A DNA stretch of 45,864 nucleotides, from the NCBI GenBank assembly GCA_040881945.1, contig JBBECF010000018.1, positions 1-45,864 on the forward strand. Direction: 5' to 3'. The stretch is from JBBECF01 sp040881945 (GTDB lineage: Bacteria; Pseudomonadota; Alphaproteobacteria; Dongiales; Dongiaceae). The position numbers and the translations under genes are program-made. Of this stretch, positions 17,374-25,466 are shown piece by piece. A model generated the notes under the pieces. The model was not told the DNA's origin, did no database searches, and was given only the letters and a program-made list of their open reading frames with translations. How positions within the stretch are numbered: position 1 is the first letter of the stretch; every line of letters starts with the position of its first letter.

Positions 17374-18153
17374 ATGCTCGGGCACATCGACAACCCGGCC
17401 GTCTATCCCAGCCTGAGCGCACGCTCGGTCTTCGTCACCGGCGGCGGCAGCGGCATCGGTGAGAGCGTGGTCGAGCATTTCTGCGCCCAGGGGGCGCGCG
17501 TGACCTTCGTCGATCTGGCCGATGACGCTTCGCGCGAGCTGGTCGAACGGATTGCCGCCAAGGGCGACCCGGCGCCGCATTTCATCCGCTGCGACCTGCG
17601 CGACATCGAGGCGCTGCGGGCGTCGGTAACGGAAGCGGGTCGGCGCCAGGGACCGATCCGAGCCCTGGTCAACAACGCCGGCAATGACGATCGCCACCGG
17701 ACCGCCGACGTGACCGTCGCCTACTGGGACGATCGCATGGCGGTCAATCTGCGCCACCAGTTCTTCGCGGCTCAGGCGGTGCGTCCGCAGATGCGCGAGG
17801 CCGGCGGCGGCTCGATCGTCAATTTCAGCTCGATCACCTGGATGGTTGGCGATCCGGACTGCCCAGCCTACGTCACCGCCAAGTCGGCGATTGTCGGGCT
17901 CACCCGCGCGCTGGCGCGCGAACTCGGGCCGGAGAACATCCGGGTCAATAGCGTGCTGCCCGGCTGGGTGATGACCGAGCGGCAGATGCGGTTGTGGCTG
18001 ACGCCCGACGGCGAGCGGCAGATCGATGAGCGGCAGTGCCTCAAGGCGCGGATCCATCCGCCCGACATCGCCCGCATGGTGCTGTTCTTGGCGGCCGACG
18101 ACAGCCGTATGTGCGCTTCGCAGAGCTTCATTGTCGACGGCGGCTGGGTCTGA
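17374..18153 (+). CDS. Short-chain dehydrogenase/reductase, probable sugar or sugar-acid dehydrogenase
   Basis: A 259-aa classical SDR. The NAD(P) motif TGGGSGIG is at 22-29, with an acidic Asp47 after the second strand that favours NAD+. NNAG lies at 100-103 and the catalytic Ser153, Tyr166 and Lys170 are present. The ATG at 17374 follows the dehydratase stop by ten bases. SDRs of this kind oxidise aldoses to lactones or 2-keto-3-deoxy acids at C4 in non-phosphorylative pathways for arabinose, fucose, rhamnose and galactose. Either step would fit between the epimerase, dehydratase and AraD1 proteins encoded here. Confidence 0.88.
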   Translation: MLGHIDNPAVYPSLSARSVFVTGGGSGIGESVVEHFCAQGARVTFVDLADDASRELVERIAAKGDPAPHFIRCDLRDIEALRASVTEAGRRQGPIRALVNNAGNDDRHRTADVTVAYWDDRMAVNLRHQFFAAQAVRPQMREAGGGSIVNFSSITWMVGDPDCPAYVTAKSAIVGLTRALARELGPENIRVNSVLPGWVMTERQMRLWLTPDGERQIDERQCLKARIHPPDIARMVLFLAADDSRMCASQSFIVDGGWV

Positions 18154-18185
18154 GTTCGCCGCCGGGTAACGGGAACGGAAAAGAC

Positions 18186-19184
18186 ATGCGACTCATTCAG
18201 TATCGCGGGCCGACCGGCGAGCGGAAAGTTGGGCTGGTCACCGACGACGGGGACCATGTTCGGCCGCTGAAAGGCGTCTCCACGGTCTACGAATTGGCCA
18301 TGGAAGCAGCGGACAAGGGCGCGCATCTCGCCGATCTGGTCCGTGCCCGGATCGCCGACGAGCGCGTCGACTACGCGGCCCTGCTGCGCGACGACCGCGT
18401 GCTGGCGCCGCTCGATCATCCCGAGCCGGCGCGCTTCCTGGTGACCGGCACCGGGCTTACCCACATCGGCAGCGCCGATGCGCGCAATAAGATGCACGTG
18501 GACACCCACGGCCAGGGCGCACCTGAATCCGATTCAATGAAGATCTTCCGCATGGGGCTCGATGGCGGCAAGCCCGAACCCGGCCGGATCGGCGTCCAGC
18601 CGGAATGGTTCTTCAAGGGGGTCGGCACGTGCATCGTGCCGCCCGGCGCACCGCTGCCGCTGCCCAGCTTCGCCTTGGCGGGCGCCGAGGAGGCCGAGAT
18701 CGTCGGCCTCTATCTGGTCGATCGCCACGGCCGGCCCTGGCGGATTGGCTTCGCGATCGGCAACGAGTTCTCCGACCACGTGACCGAGGCGCAGAACTAT
18801 CTGTACACCCAGCATTCGAAGCTGCGTGCCTGCTCGATCGGTCCGGAACTCCTGCTCGGCGATCTTCCTGACGATGTGCGCGGCAAGGTCCGGATCCGCC
18901 GCGGCAACGGGGTGCTGTGGGAGGAGGATTTCTTGTCGGGCGAGAAGAACATGTCGCATTCGCTCGCAAATCTGGAGCACTACCACTTCCGCTACGACAT
19001 GTTCCGCCGGCCGGGAGACCTGCACGCCTATTTCTTCGGCGCCGCCGTCCTCAGCTACTCGTCCGGCGTCAAGACGGTGCCGGGCGACGAGTTCGAGATC
19101 GACGCGCCGGTTTTCGGCAAGCCGCTCCGTAACCGCATGGAGCGCGCGCCCGATCAGGGGTTGATTGCGGTCAAGGCACTCTGA
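18186..19184 (+). CDS. AraD1 family protein (fumarylacetoacetate hydrolase fold)
   Basis: A 332-aa protein beginning MRLIQYRGPTGERKVGLV with SGTGLTHIGSA-like sequence (about 82-98), the profile of the AraD1 group within the FAH superfamily. FAH-fold enzymes use a divalent metal to cleave or dehydrate keto acids; AraD1 members accompany sugar-acid dehydratases and are thought to act on the 2-keto-3-deoxy or diketo acid products. The glutamates in EEAEIVGLYLV match the metal-binding region. GGAAAAG precedes the ATG at 18186. It is third in the operon after the dehydratase and SDR. The exact reaction is not deducible. Confidence 0.85.
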   Translation: MRLIQYRGPTGERKVGLVTDDGDHVRPLKGVSTVYELAMEAADKGAHLADLVRARIADERVDYAALLRDDRVLAPLDHPEPARFLVTGTGLTHIGSADARNKMHVDTHGQGAPESDSMKIFRMGLDGGKPEPGRIGVQPEWFFKGVGTCIVPPGAPLPLPSFALAGAEEAEIVGLYLVDRHGRPWRIGFAIGNEFSDHVTEAQNYLYTQHSKLRACSIGPELLLGDLPDDVRGKVRIRRGNGVLWEEDFLSGEKNMSHSLANLEHYHFRYDMFRRPGDLHAYFFGAAVLSYSSGVKTVPGDEFEIDAPVFGKPLRNRMERAPDQGLIAVKAL

Positions 19185-19221
19185 CGGCACAAAATCACGA
19201 CGAACAAGCAGCAAGGAGAGG

Positions 19222-20268
19222 ATGAGGGAGATGTCGAAAGCGATATTGAAATGGACGATGCCGGCGCTCGCAGGCGTCATGCTGTTGTCGGCACAGCTTG
19301 CGTTCGGCACGGCGGCGGCCAAAGAGCTAAGGATTCTGGCCTGGGAAGGTTATGCCGACCAAGACTGGGTGAAGGAGTTCGAGGCGCAGAGCGGCGCCGA
19401 CGTTAACGTCGTGTTCATCGGCACCGACGACGAGATCTGGGCCAAGATCAAGGGCAGCGAGGGTAAGGATTTCGACCTGTTCGCGGTCAATACGGCGCAG
19501 CTCCAGCGTTATATCGACGCCGGGCTGACCGCCCCGTTCGACCTCGCGACGATGCCGAACCAGAAGCAGGTGCTGCCGCGCTTCCGCGACCTGACCCAGG
19601 TCGGGGGCGTGATGCGCGACGGCAAGGTGTACGCGATTCCCTATGCCTTCGATTCGATCGGCATCATCTACGATGTCGGTAAGGTGAGCCCAGCGCCCGA
19701 TTCGATGGAGGTATTCTGGGACCCGAAGTACAAGGGGCGCGTCCTGGCCTATGACAACGGCGAGCACAATTTCTCCTTCACCGCCCTGACAATGGGCATC
19801 AAGGACCCGTTCCATCTGAGCGACGATCAGATGGCGGCGATCAAGGCGAAGCTCATCGACCTCAAGCACGACGTGCTGAGCTTCTACACCACCGCCGACG
19901 AGGCCCTGCAGATCTACCAGAGCAACGACGTCGCGCTGATCTGGGCCAATTACGGCCAGCAACAGATGAAGGCGATGCGCGAGGCCGGCGCCAATGTCGC
20001 CTATGTGAACCCGAAGGAAGGAGCGCTCGCCTGGCTCGACACCTGGGCCATGACCAGCGGGGTGCGAGAGAAGGAGCTCGCCGAACAGTGGGTCGACTTC
20101 GTCCTGCAAAAGAAGATCAGCGGCGCGCTCTCCGAGCGCACGGGATTCGGTAACACCGTTGTGCCGACTGCCAACGCCAACGAGGGCGACAAGATGGTGT
20201 GGTTGGAGTTCGTCGAGGATCCGCTGAAGCGGAGCGACCTGTGGAACGAGGTCAAGGCGGCTCCTTGA
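19222..20268 (+). CDS. Spermidine/putrescine-type periplasmic binding protein (PotD-like)
   Basis: A 348-aa exported binding protein. A Sec signal peptide ends near FGTAAA-KE, and the mature start ELRILAWEGYAD is characteristic of the PotD/PotF group. Two ATG codons are possible: 19222 with AAGGAG very close, or 19231. The family binds polyamines, opines, betaines and also some sugar-like or unknown ligands; the key acidic residues cannot be judged without alignment. Located in one operon with sugar-acid catabolic genes, it may import the substrate of that pathway and not a polyamine. It is followed by a 12-bp perfect hairpin before the ATPase gene. Confidence 0.85.
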   Translation: MREMSKAILKWTMPALAGVMLLSAQLAFGTAAAKELRILAWEGYADQDWVKEFEAQSGADVNVVFIGTDDEIWAKIKGSEGKDFDLFAVNTAQLQRYIDAGLTAPFDLATMPNQKQVLPRFRDLTQVGGVMRDGKVYAIPYAFDSIGIIYDVGKVSPAPDSMEVFWDPKYKGRVLAYDNGEHNFSFTALTMGIKDPFHLSDDQMAAIKAKLIDLKHDVLSFYTTADEALQIYQSNDVALIWANYGQQQMKAMREAGANVAYVNPKEGALAWLDTWAMTSGVREKELAEQWVDFVLQKKISGALSERTGFGNTVVPTANANEGDKMVWLEFVEDPLKRSDLWNEVKAAP

Positions 20269-20304
20269 TCCGTCTCCGGCCTGCCGCTACACCGATCTGA
20301 CCCC

Positions 20305-20334
20305 ACCCGGCCCGCCCGCGACGGCGGGCCGGGT
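20305..20334 (+). terminator. Strong intercistronic hairpin after the PotD-like gene
   Basis: ACCCGGCCCGCC (20305-20316) and its exact complement GGCGGGCCGGGT (20323-20334) form a 12-bp GC-rich stem with a six-base loop, 36 bases after the binding-protein stop. No T run follows, so read-through into the ATPase gene with attenuation is expected. Confidence 0.7.
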
Positions 20335-20361
20335 CGGCTTCTCGCAACCGGCCCACGGCAG

Positions 20362-21465
20362 ATGTCGACCGACGGAACCCTGCTCGAGCTCAAGTCGATC
20401 TCGAAGTCCTTCGGCGCGGTCGAGGTGCTGCAGCGCGTCAATCTGGCGGTCCGCGACGGCGAGTTCATTACCGTGCTCGGGCCGTCGGGCTCGGGCAAGA
20501 CCACAATCCTGCGCATGATCGGCGGCTTCACCGCGCCGTCGAGCGGTGACATCCTGCTCGACGCCAGGAGCATCCTCGGCATGCCGATCAATCGGCGGCC
20601 GTTCAATACGGTGTTTCAGGACTACGCACTGTTCCCGCACATGACCGTGGCGCAGAACGTCGGCTACGGCCTGACCGTGCGCGGCGTGCCGCGGGCCGAG
20701 GTTAGGCGCCAGGTCGCCGAGGCGATCGAGCTGGTGCAGCTCGGCGAGCTTGCCGGCCGTCTGCCGGCCCAGCTATCGGGCGGGCAGCGTCAGCGCGTGG
20801 CACTGGCGCGCGCCATGATCTGCCGACCGCGGCTGATTCTGCTCGACGAGCCCCTCGCCGCGCTCGACGTCGAGCTCAGGAAGCAGATGCGGCTCTTCCT
20901 GAAGAACATACAGCGCGAAATCAAGACCACGTTCCTGTTCGTCACCCACGACCAGGAGGAGGCGATCGCCATGGCCGATCGCATCTGCGTGATAAATTAC
21001 GGGCGCATCTTGCAACTCGGTACGCCGCACGAGGTCTACTACCACCCGAATTCCGAATTCGTCGCCCGCTTCTTCGGCGACAACAACTTGATCGAGGGCC
21101 GGCTGGTGGACGGCGACGGGGCGAAGCGACGGATCGAGACGCCGATCGGCACGCTGGTCTGCGCAATCGACGGGCAGCCCGATGTGGCCTCGGCCGAAAA
21201 CGGGCGGCGCGCCTTTGCCGTGATTCGTCCCGAATCCGTTGCGTTCAACCGGGAGAACGCGGCGGAGAACACGGCAACCGGCATCATCGCGGCGGTGAGC
21301 TTCGGCGGCGCGACGACGGTGACCGAAGTCCGGATCGATGGCGCCGACCACGCGCTCGGTATGCGGGTCATGACACCGAGCCGGGTCGGAGGCGCGGCGC
21401 TGGCGCCGGGTGAGCGCGTGTCGCTCGCCTGGAGTGCGGCGGAATGCCGGCTGGTCCTGGCATGA
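20362..21465 (+). CDS. ABC transporter ATP-binding protein (PotA-like)
   Basis: A 367-aa ATPase with Walker A GPSGSGKTTILRM, signature LSGGQRQRV, Walker B LILLDEPLAALD and the switch FVTHDQEEA, followed by a TOBE domain from about 240 that ends in AWSAAECRLVLA. The domain plan and length are those of PotA-type ATPases. It partners with the permeases directly downstream, with which it overlaps by ATGA. No clear ribosome-binding site is visible, perhaps because the preceding hairpin shapes initiation. Confidence 0.9.
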   Translation: MSTDGTLLELKSISKSFGAVEVLQRVNLAVRDGEFITVLGPSGSGKTTILRMIGGFTAPSSGDILLDARSILGMPINRRPFNTVFQDYALFPHMTVAQNVGYGLTVRGVPRAEVRRQVAEAIELVQLGELAGRLPAQLSGGQRQRVALARAMICRPRLILLDEPLAALDVELRKQMRLFLKNIQREIKTTFLFVTHDQEEAIAMADRICVINYGRILQLGTPHEVYYHPNSEFVARFFGDNNLIEGRLVDGDGAKRRIETPIGTLVCAIDGQPDVASAENGRRAFAVIRPESVAFNRENAAENTATGIIAAVSFGGATTVTEVRIDGADHALGMRVMTPSRVGGAALAPGERVSLAWSAAECRLVLA

Positions 21466-22370
21466 GCGCCGGTGAAGGCACGGCCGCCGGATGCAGCGGC
21501 GACACGCTTCCTCCTGCCACGGCGGAGGCGAGACTGTGGCGCCCCGCAATTGCCGTGCTCGCCTACGGCCTGCCGCTGGCCTTCATCGTGGTGCCTCTGG
21601 TCGCCTTCCTGGCCTACAGCTTCTTCTCGGTCGAAGCCGGGCAGATGCGCTTCGACCTGACCATTCTCAACTATCGGCGGTTCTTCACCGATGAGATCTT
21701 CCTGCCGGTGTTCTGGCGCACCGGTCTGCTCTGCCTCGAAGTGGCCGCGCTCGCCATCGGCTTCGGCTATCCGGTTGCCTATCTCCTGACGACGCTCGAA
21801 GGCCGCAAGCGCTACGTGCTGGCTATAATGCTGGTGATACCGCTGCTGATGAGCTACGTCATCAAGATCTACGCGATTCGCAGCATCCTGGGCGGCAACG
21901 GCTTCCTCAATAAGGCGCTGCTGGCCATCGGCCTGATCGACCAGCCGCTAACGTTCTTCGTCTTCAATCTGAACGCCGTGCTGCTGGCTTTGACGGTGTT
22001 GCTCATTCCCTTTGCCATCCTGCCGATTTTCCTGTCGCTGGAGCGCATCCCACGCAGCTTGCTGGACGCTTCGGCCGATCTCGGCGCATCGGGGGCACAG
22101 ACTTTCGCCCGGGTCATCCTGCCGCTCAGCCTGCCCGGGGTCGTCGCCGCGGCGACGTTCGTCTTCGTGCTGGCGATCGGCGACTTCCTGACCCCGCAGA
22201 TGGTGGGCGGCAACAGCGGCTTCACCTTCGGTCGGATCATCTACAGCCAGTTCGGCACCGCCTTCAACTGGCCGTTCGGCGCCGCGCTCTCGGTGATCCT
22301 GGCCGCCGTCGTGATGGCCGTGATCGCCTTCGGCGCCTTGTTCGGTGGCCGCCGGAGCAAGTCCCCATGA
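21462..22370 (+). CDS. ABC transporter permease (PotB-like)
   Basis: A 302-aa inner-membrane protein with about six membrane segments (first about 35-58) and an ATPase-docking loop LDASADLGASGAQTFARVIL near 205-225. The ATG at 21462 overlaps the ATPase stop as ATGA; an earlier in-frame ATG at 21444 would add only six residues. It forms a heterodimer with the next gene product. The order PotD-A-B-C with successive ATGA overlaps marks a single transporter operon. Confidence 0.9.
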   Translation: MSAGEGTAAGCSGDTLPPATAEARLWRPAIAVLAYGLPLAFIVVPLVAFLAYSFFSVEAGQMRFDLTILNYRRFFTDEIFLPVFWRTGLLCLEVAALAIGFGYPVAYLLTTLEGRKRYVLAIMLVIPLLMSYVIKIYAIRSILGGNGFLNKALLAIGLIDQPLTFFVFNLNAVLLALTVLLIPFAILPIFLSLERIPRSLLDASADLGASGAQTFARVILPLSLPGVVAAATFVFVLAIGDFLTPQMVGGNSGFTFGRIIYSQFGTAFNWPFGAALSVILAAVVMAVIAFGALFGGRRSKSP

Positions 22371-23194
22371 TCGGCAGTCGGGCGACCACGGCGCTGCTGG
22401 TCGCCGTAACCGCGATCGTCTTCGTCATTCTCTATGGGCCGATCGTCGTGCCGATCGCCTCGTCCTTCTTCGTCGTGAAGCACGGCGCGGTGAGCTGGGA
22501 CCAGCCGAGCCTTGCGGCCTACGGCGCGCTGATCGGCAACGAGAGTGTACTCGAGGCGCTGCGCAACACGATTATTGTCGGGCTTGCCGCGGTGGCCGGC
22601 GCGATGGTGCTCGGCACGTTGCTCGCCTTCCACTACAACGCCGGCCGCTCCAAGGCGCGCGAGATCCTCCAGTTCGTCGTCTTCCTCCCGTTCCTTATGC
22701 CACCCATCATCACAGGGCTGTCGCTGCTCATCTTCTTCCGCGAGATCGATTTCGACCGCTCGCTGGTCACCGTCATCATCGGCCACACCGTATTCGTCCT
22801 GGCGCTGGTCTACCGCACCGTGCTGGTCCGGCTGCAGTCGCTGAGCCGGAGCCTGGTGGAAGCCTCCTACGACCTCGGCGCCTCCGGTTTCCAGACCTTC
22901 CGCTACGTATTGCTGCCCAATCTTTCCAGCGCCATGTTCGGCGCCGCGGTGCTGGCCTTCGCCTTGTCCTTCGACGAGACCATGATCACGATCCTGGTGA
23001 CCGGCACGGACAACACCCTGCCGATCCGGCTCTGGGCGATGATGCGGCTGGGATTTTCCCCGGACATCAATGCATTGGTGGCACTGATTCTGCTGTTCAC
23101 CACCGCACTATGCTTGCTGGCCGCCCGCCTGACCCTACCGATAACTAGAACCGAGCGTAGCGGCAACGCAGGCCGCCGCCCGCAGGCTCGCTGA
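22367..23194 (+). CDS. ABC transporter permease (PotC-like)
   Basis: A 275-aa inner-membrane partner of the PotB-like permease with six predicted membrane segments and the docking loop VEASYDLGASGFQTFRYVLL near 164-183. The ATG overlaps the previous stop (ATGA). It ends the operon that begins at 15636; the 188 bases that follow contain a GCCGAATTCGGC palindrome (23236-23247) and then the promoter of the next transporter. Confidence 0.9.
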   Translation: MIGSRATTALLVAVTAIVFVILYGPIVVPIASSFFVVKHGAVSWDQPSLAAYGALIGNESVLEALRNTIIVGLAAVAGAMVLGTLLAFHYNAGRSKAREILQFVVFLPFLMPPIITGLSLLIFFREIDFDRSLVTVIIGHTVFVLALVYRTVLVRLQSLSRSLVEASYDLGASGFQTFRYVLLPNLSSAMFGAAVLAFALSFDETMITILVTGTDNTLPIRLWAMMRLGFSPDINALVALILLFTTALCLLAARLTLPITRTERSGNAGRRPQAR

Positions 23195-23284
23195 CCTGAG
23201 CTCCAAGTTTCATCCCGGGGTCGAGCCTGTGGCGCGCCGAATTCGGCCCGGATGGAGCGGCCTCGGCGGAAGCGCGCAGGGCTG

Positions 23285-23313
23285 TTGGCGAATAAAATGA
23301 AACGTTTAATTTT
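23285..23313 (+). promoter_or_regulatory. Promoter with LacI-type operator for the sugar transporter operon
   Basis: TGAAACGTTTAA at 23298-23309 matches the LacI-family palindrome TGAAACGTTTCA at 11 of 12 positions. It lies between a possible -35 (TTGGCG, 23285-23290) and an AT-rich -10 (AATTTT, 23308-23313), an arrangement expected for repression. The transporter gene starts 74 bases downstream. The same palindrome in perfect form controls the operon that encodes the LacI-PfkB fusion. Confidence 0.65.
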
Positions 23314-23382
23314 TCCCCTTTACGCCATCGGCGGGATGCGCCACCCTTGCGGCGTTTCAACAAAATCCTGGGGAGGCCAACC

Positions 23383-24309
23383 ATGCGGAAGCAACTGTGG
23401 GGACTGGTCGGGCTCGTCGCCCTCGCGACCGCCCTACCGACGGGCGGCGCGCAAGCGCAGTCCAAGGACATGTCGATCTGCTTCGTCACATTCTCGCTCC
23501 AGATCGCGTACTTTCAGTCGAGCGTCGCCGGCGGCCAGCGGGCGGCCGACGAGCTCGGCGTCGAACTGACCGTGCTCGATCCCCAAGCGGACGCCGGGCG
23601 CCAAGTGACGCTTTTCGAGGACTGCATCGCGCGGAAGGCGAGCGGCATCGTGGTCGATCCCATCGAGTCGAGCTCGCTCATGGGACCCATCGAGCAGGCC
23701 GGCAAGCAGGGCATCCCTGTCGCCGTGCTCGATACCCCCATCCAGAGTCCCTACGTCATTACCAATGTCGGCGTCCCGCAATACGAGGCGTCGCACGAAT
23801 TCGGCCAGTTCGTCGCCGGCTGGATCGTCGGCAAGATGGACGGCAACGCGAAGATCGGCCTCATGATCGCCTCGACCGAGGTGCAGCTCTTGCGGCGCGA
23901 CGGTTTCGTCGAGGCCATGAAGGCGGTGCCGGGCGCCGAGATCGTCGCCACCGGGGATGGGCGCAACATCCTCGAGCGCGCAACGAGCGAGGCCGAGGAC
24001 ATGCTCACCGCGAACCCGGGCATCAACGTCATCTATGCGACCGGGGACCCGCAGCTCCAGGGCGGTCTTGCCGCCGCCGCGGCCCAAGGGCGCGACGTCG
24101 CTTTCTTTGGCTGGGATGACATTCCGGCGCCGTTCCTGAAGCCGCTCGAGGACGGCCGGATCGTCGGTTTCTTGAAGCAGAAGCCCGACGTCGGCGGGGA
24201 AAACGCGGTGCGCTATCTTGTCAAGCATCTCAAGGGCGAGGCCGTTCCCGCACGCTTCACCTATAGCCCGGCCGTGGTCACGAAGTACAACCTCGACCAG
24301 TTCCGGTAA
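23383..24309 (+). CDS. Sugar ABC transporter periplasmic binding protein (RbsB/FrcB type)
   Basis: A 308-aa periplasmic type-I sugar-binding protein. The signal peptide ends GGAQAQ-S, and the mature protein starts DMSICFVTFSLQIAYF with the two-lobed ribose/fructose-binding protein fold; VDPIESSSLMGPIEQAG and FFGWDDIPAPF are typical ligand-cleft segments. The ATG at 23383 has GGGGAGG upstream; an ATG 36 bases earlier lacks a site and would extend the signal peptide. It heads a transporter operon (binding protein, permease, single-domain ATPase) in the FrcBCA order. Control by the LacI-type operator at 23298 is likely. Ligand probably a pentose, deoxypentose or related sugar, by neighbourhood only. 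Confidence 0.88.
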   Translation: MRKQLWGLVGLVALATALPTGGAQAQSKDMSICFVTFSLQIAYFQSSVAGGQRAADELGVELTVLDPQADAGRQVTLFEDCIARKASGIVVDPIESSSLMGPIEQAGKQGIPVAVLDTPIQSPYVITNVGVPQYEASHEFGQFVAGWIVGKMDGNAKIGLMIASTEVQLLRRDGFVEAMKAVPGAEIVATGDGRNILERATSEAEDMLTANPGINVIYATGDPQLQGGLAAAAAQGRDVAFFGWDDIPAPFLKPLEDGRIVGFLKQKPDVGGENAVRYLVKHLKGEAVPARFTYSPAVVTKYNLDQFR

Positions 24310-24317
24310 GCGTCGCC

Positions 24318-24357
24318 GGGGCTGCCGACGTCGCGCGCCAGCGCCGTCGGCGGCCCC
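24318..24357 (+). terminator. Intercistronic hairpin after the RbsB-like gene
   Basis: Bases 24318-24330 pair with 24345-24357 over 13 positions (12 Watson-Crick and one G-T), loop 14 bases, starting nine bases after the stop codon. No T run. It is probably a stabiliser or attenuator that raises binding-protein output relative to permease and ATPase. Confidence 0.65.
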
Positions 24358-24419
24358 CGCAGGCGCCGCCATGCCGCACCCGTCCGCTCGAGCGTCCCGA
24401 CGATGAAATCGACGCCGCG

Positions 24420-25466
24420 ATGAATCCGGTCTTCGGCGGAATCGGCAGCGGCGCCCTGACGGCCGGAGTCCGCGGGCTGATCGTCGATCGCCGCCGCCTG
24501 GCCGTCCTTGCGGTGCGCTACGGGCTGTTCATCGCGCTCGGCCTGTGGCTGGTCGCGATGTCGTTCGCGTCCGAGCATTTCCTGAGCTGGCTCAACTTCC
24601 TCAATGTCGCCCGCCAGGCGGCCCCGATCGTCATCATCGCGGTCGGAATGACATTCGTGATCGCGTCCGCCGGCATCGACCTGTCCGTGGGATCGATGGT
24701 CGCTCTGTTGTCCTGCCTTGCCGCCGGCTGGCTCGCCGGCGGAGCCCCGGTCTGGTTGGTCATTCCGGGCATTTTTTTGGTCGGCGCGGGCGCCGGGGCC
24801 GTGAACGGATACCTGGTCACATGGGGCCTGCCCGCGTTCGTCGCCACGCTGGCGGCGTTCACCTACCTTCGCGGCCTCGCGTTCGTCTATTCCGACGGCT
24901 ACGCCGTGCCCGTCGTCGATCCTTTCATCCTGTCGATCGGCCGCGGCGAAATACTGGGGATTCATGTGCCGATCTGGATCGCCGCCGTGGTCACCTTCGG
25001 CGGCTGGTTCTTCCTGTCGAAGACCCGGCTCGGCCTCTACACCCTGGCGATCGGCGGGCGCGAGGAGGCGGCGCGGCTGATGGGCCTCAAGATCGAGCGC
25101 GTCAAGATCGCCGTATACGCCGCGACCGGCCTCCTCGCCGCGCTCGGCGCCATCGTCGTAACGGCGCGGTTGTCGAACGGCTCGCCGAACGCCGGCGTGA
25201 TGCTGGAACTGGAAGTGATCGCCGCCACGGTGCTTGGCGGAACGAGCCTGTTCGGCGGCGTCGCCAGCGTCGGCGGCACCGTCGCCGGAGCGCTGTTCAT
25301 CAACTTCGTGCGGAACGGCTTGAACCTGCTGGGCGTGAATCCGTATTGGGTACAGGTCGCCACCGGTCTCATCCTGGCGCTCGCCGTATTGCTCAACACC
25401 GTCGTCAACCGCCGCGTCGAGGAGTGGGCACGCTCGGCCGGCGCCGAGCGGGAGGAACACAAGTGA
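24420..25466 (+). CDS. Sugar ABC transporter permease (RbsC/FrcC type)
   Basis: A 348-aa inner-membrane protein of the branched/sugar permease family with eight to ten membrane segments. Family landmarks are FVIASAGIDLSVGSM (about 81-95), the conserved GGREEAARLMGL cytoplasmic loop (about 216-227) and VLGGTSLFGG near 272-281. It forms a homodimeric channel. No good ribosome-binding site precedes the ATG at 24420. The stop overlaps the GTG start of the ATPase gene (GTGA). Confidence 0.9.
   Translation: MNPVFGGIGSGALTAGVRGLIVDRRRLAVLAVRYGLFIALGLWLVAMSFASEHFLSWLNFLNVARQAAPIVIIAVGMTFVIASAGIDLSVGSMVALLSCLAAGWLAGGAPVWLVIPGIFLVGAGAGAVNGYLVTWGLPAFVATLAAFTYLRGLAFVYSDGYAVPVVDPFILSIGRGEILGIHVPIWIAAVVTFGGWFFLSKTRLGLYTLAIGGREEAARLMGLKIERVKIAVYAATGLLAALGAIVVTARLSNGSPNAGVMLELEVIAATVLGGTSLFGGVASVGGTVAGALFINFVRNGLNLLGVNPYWVQVATGLILALAVLLNTVVNRRVEEWARSAGAEREEHK

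Noticed and set aside
24403..24423. Six-codon open frame overlapping the RbsC-like start by ATGA
   Set aside because: No ribosome-binding site and too short to distinguish from chance.
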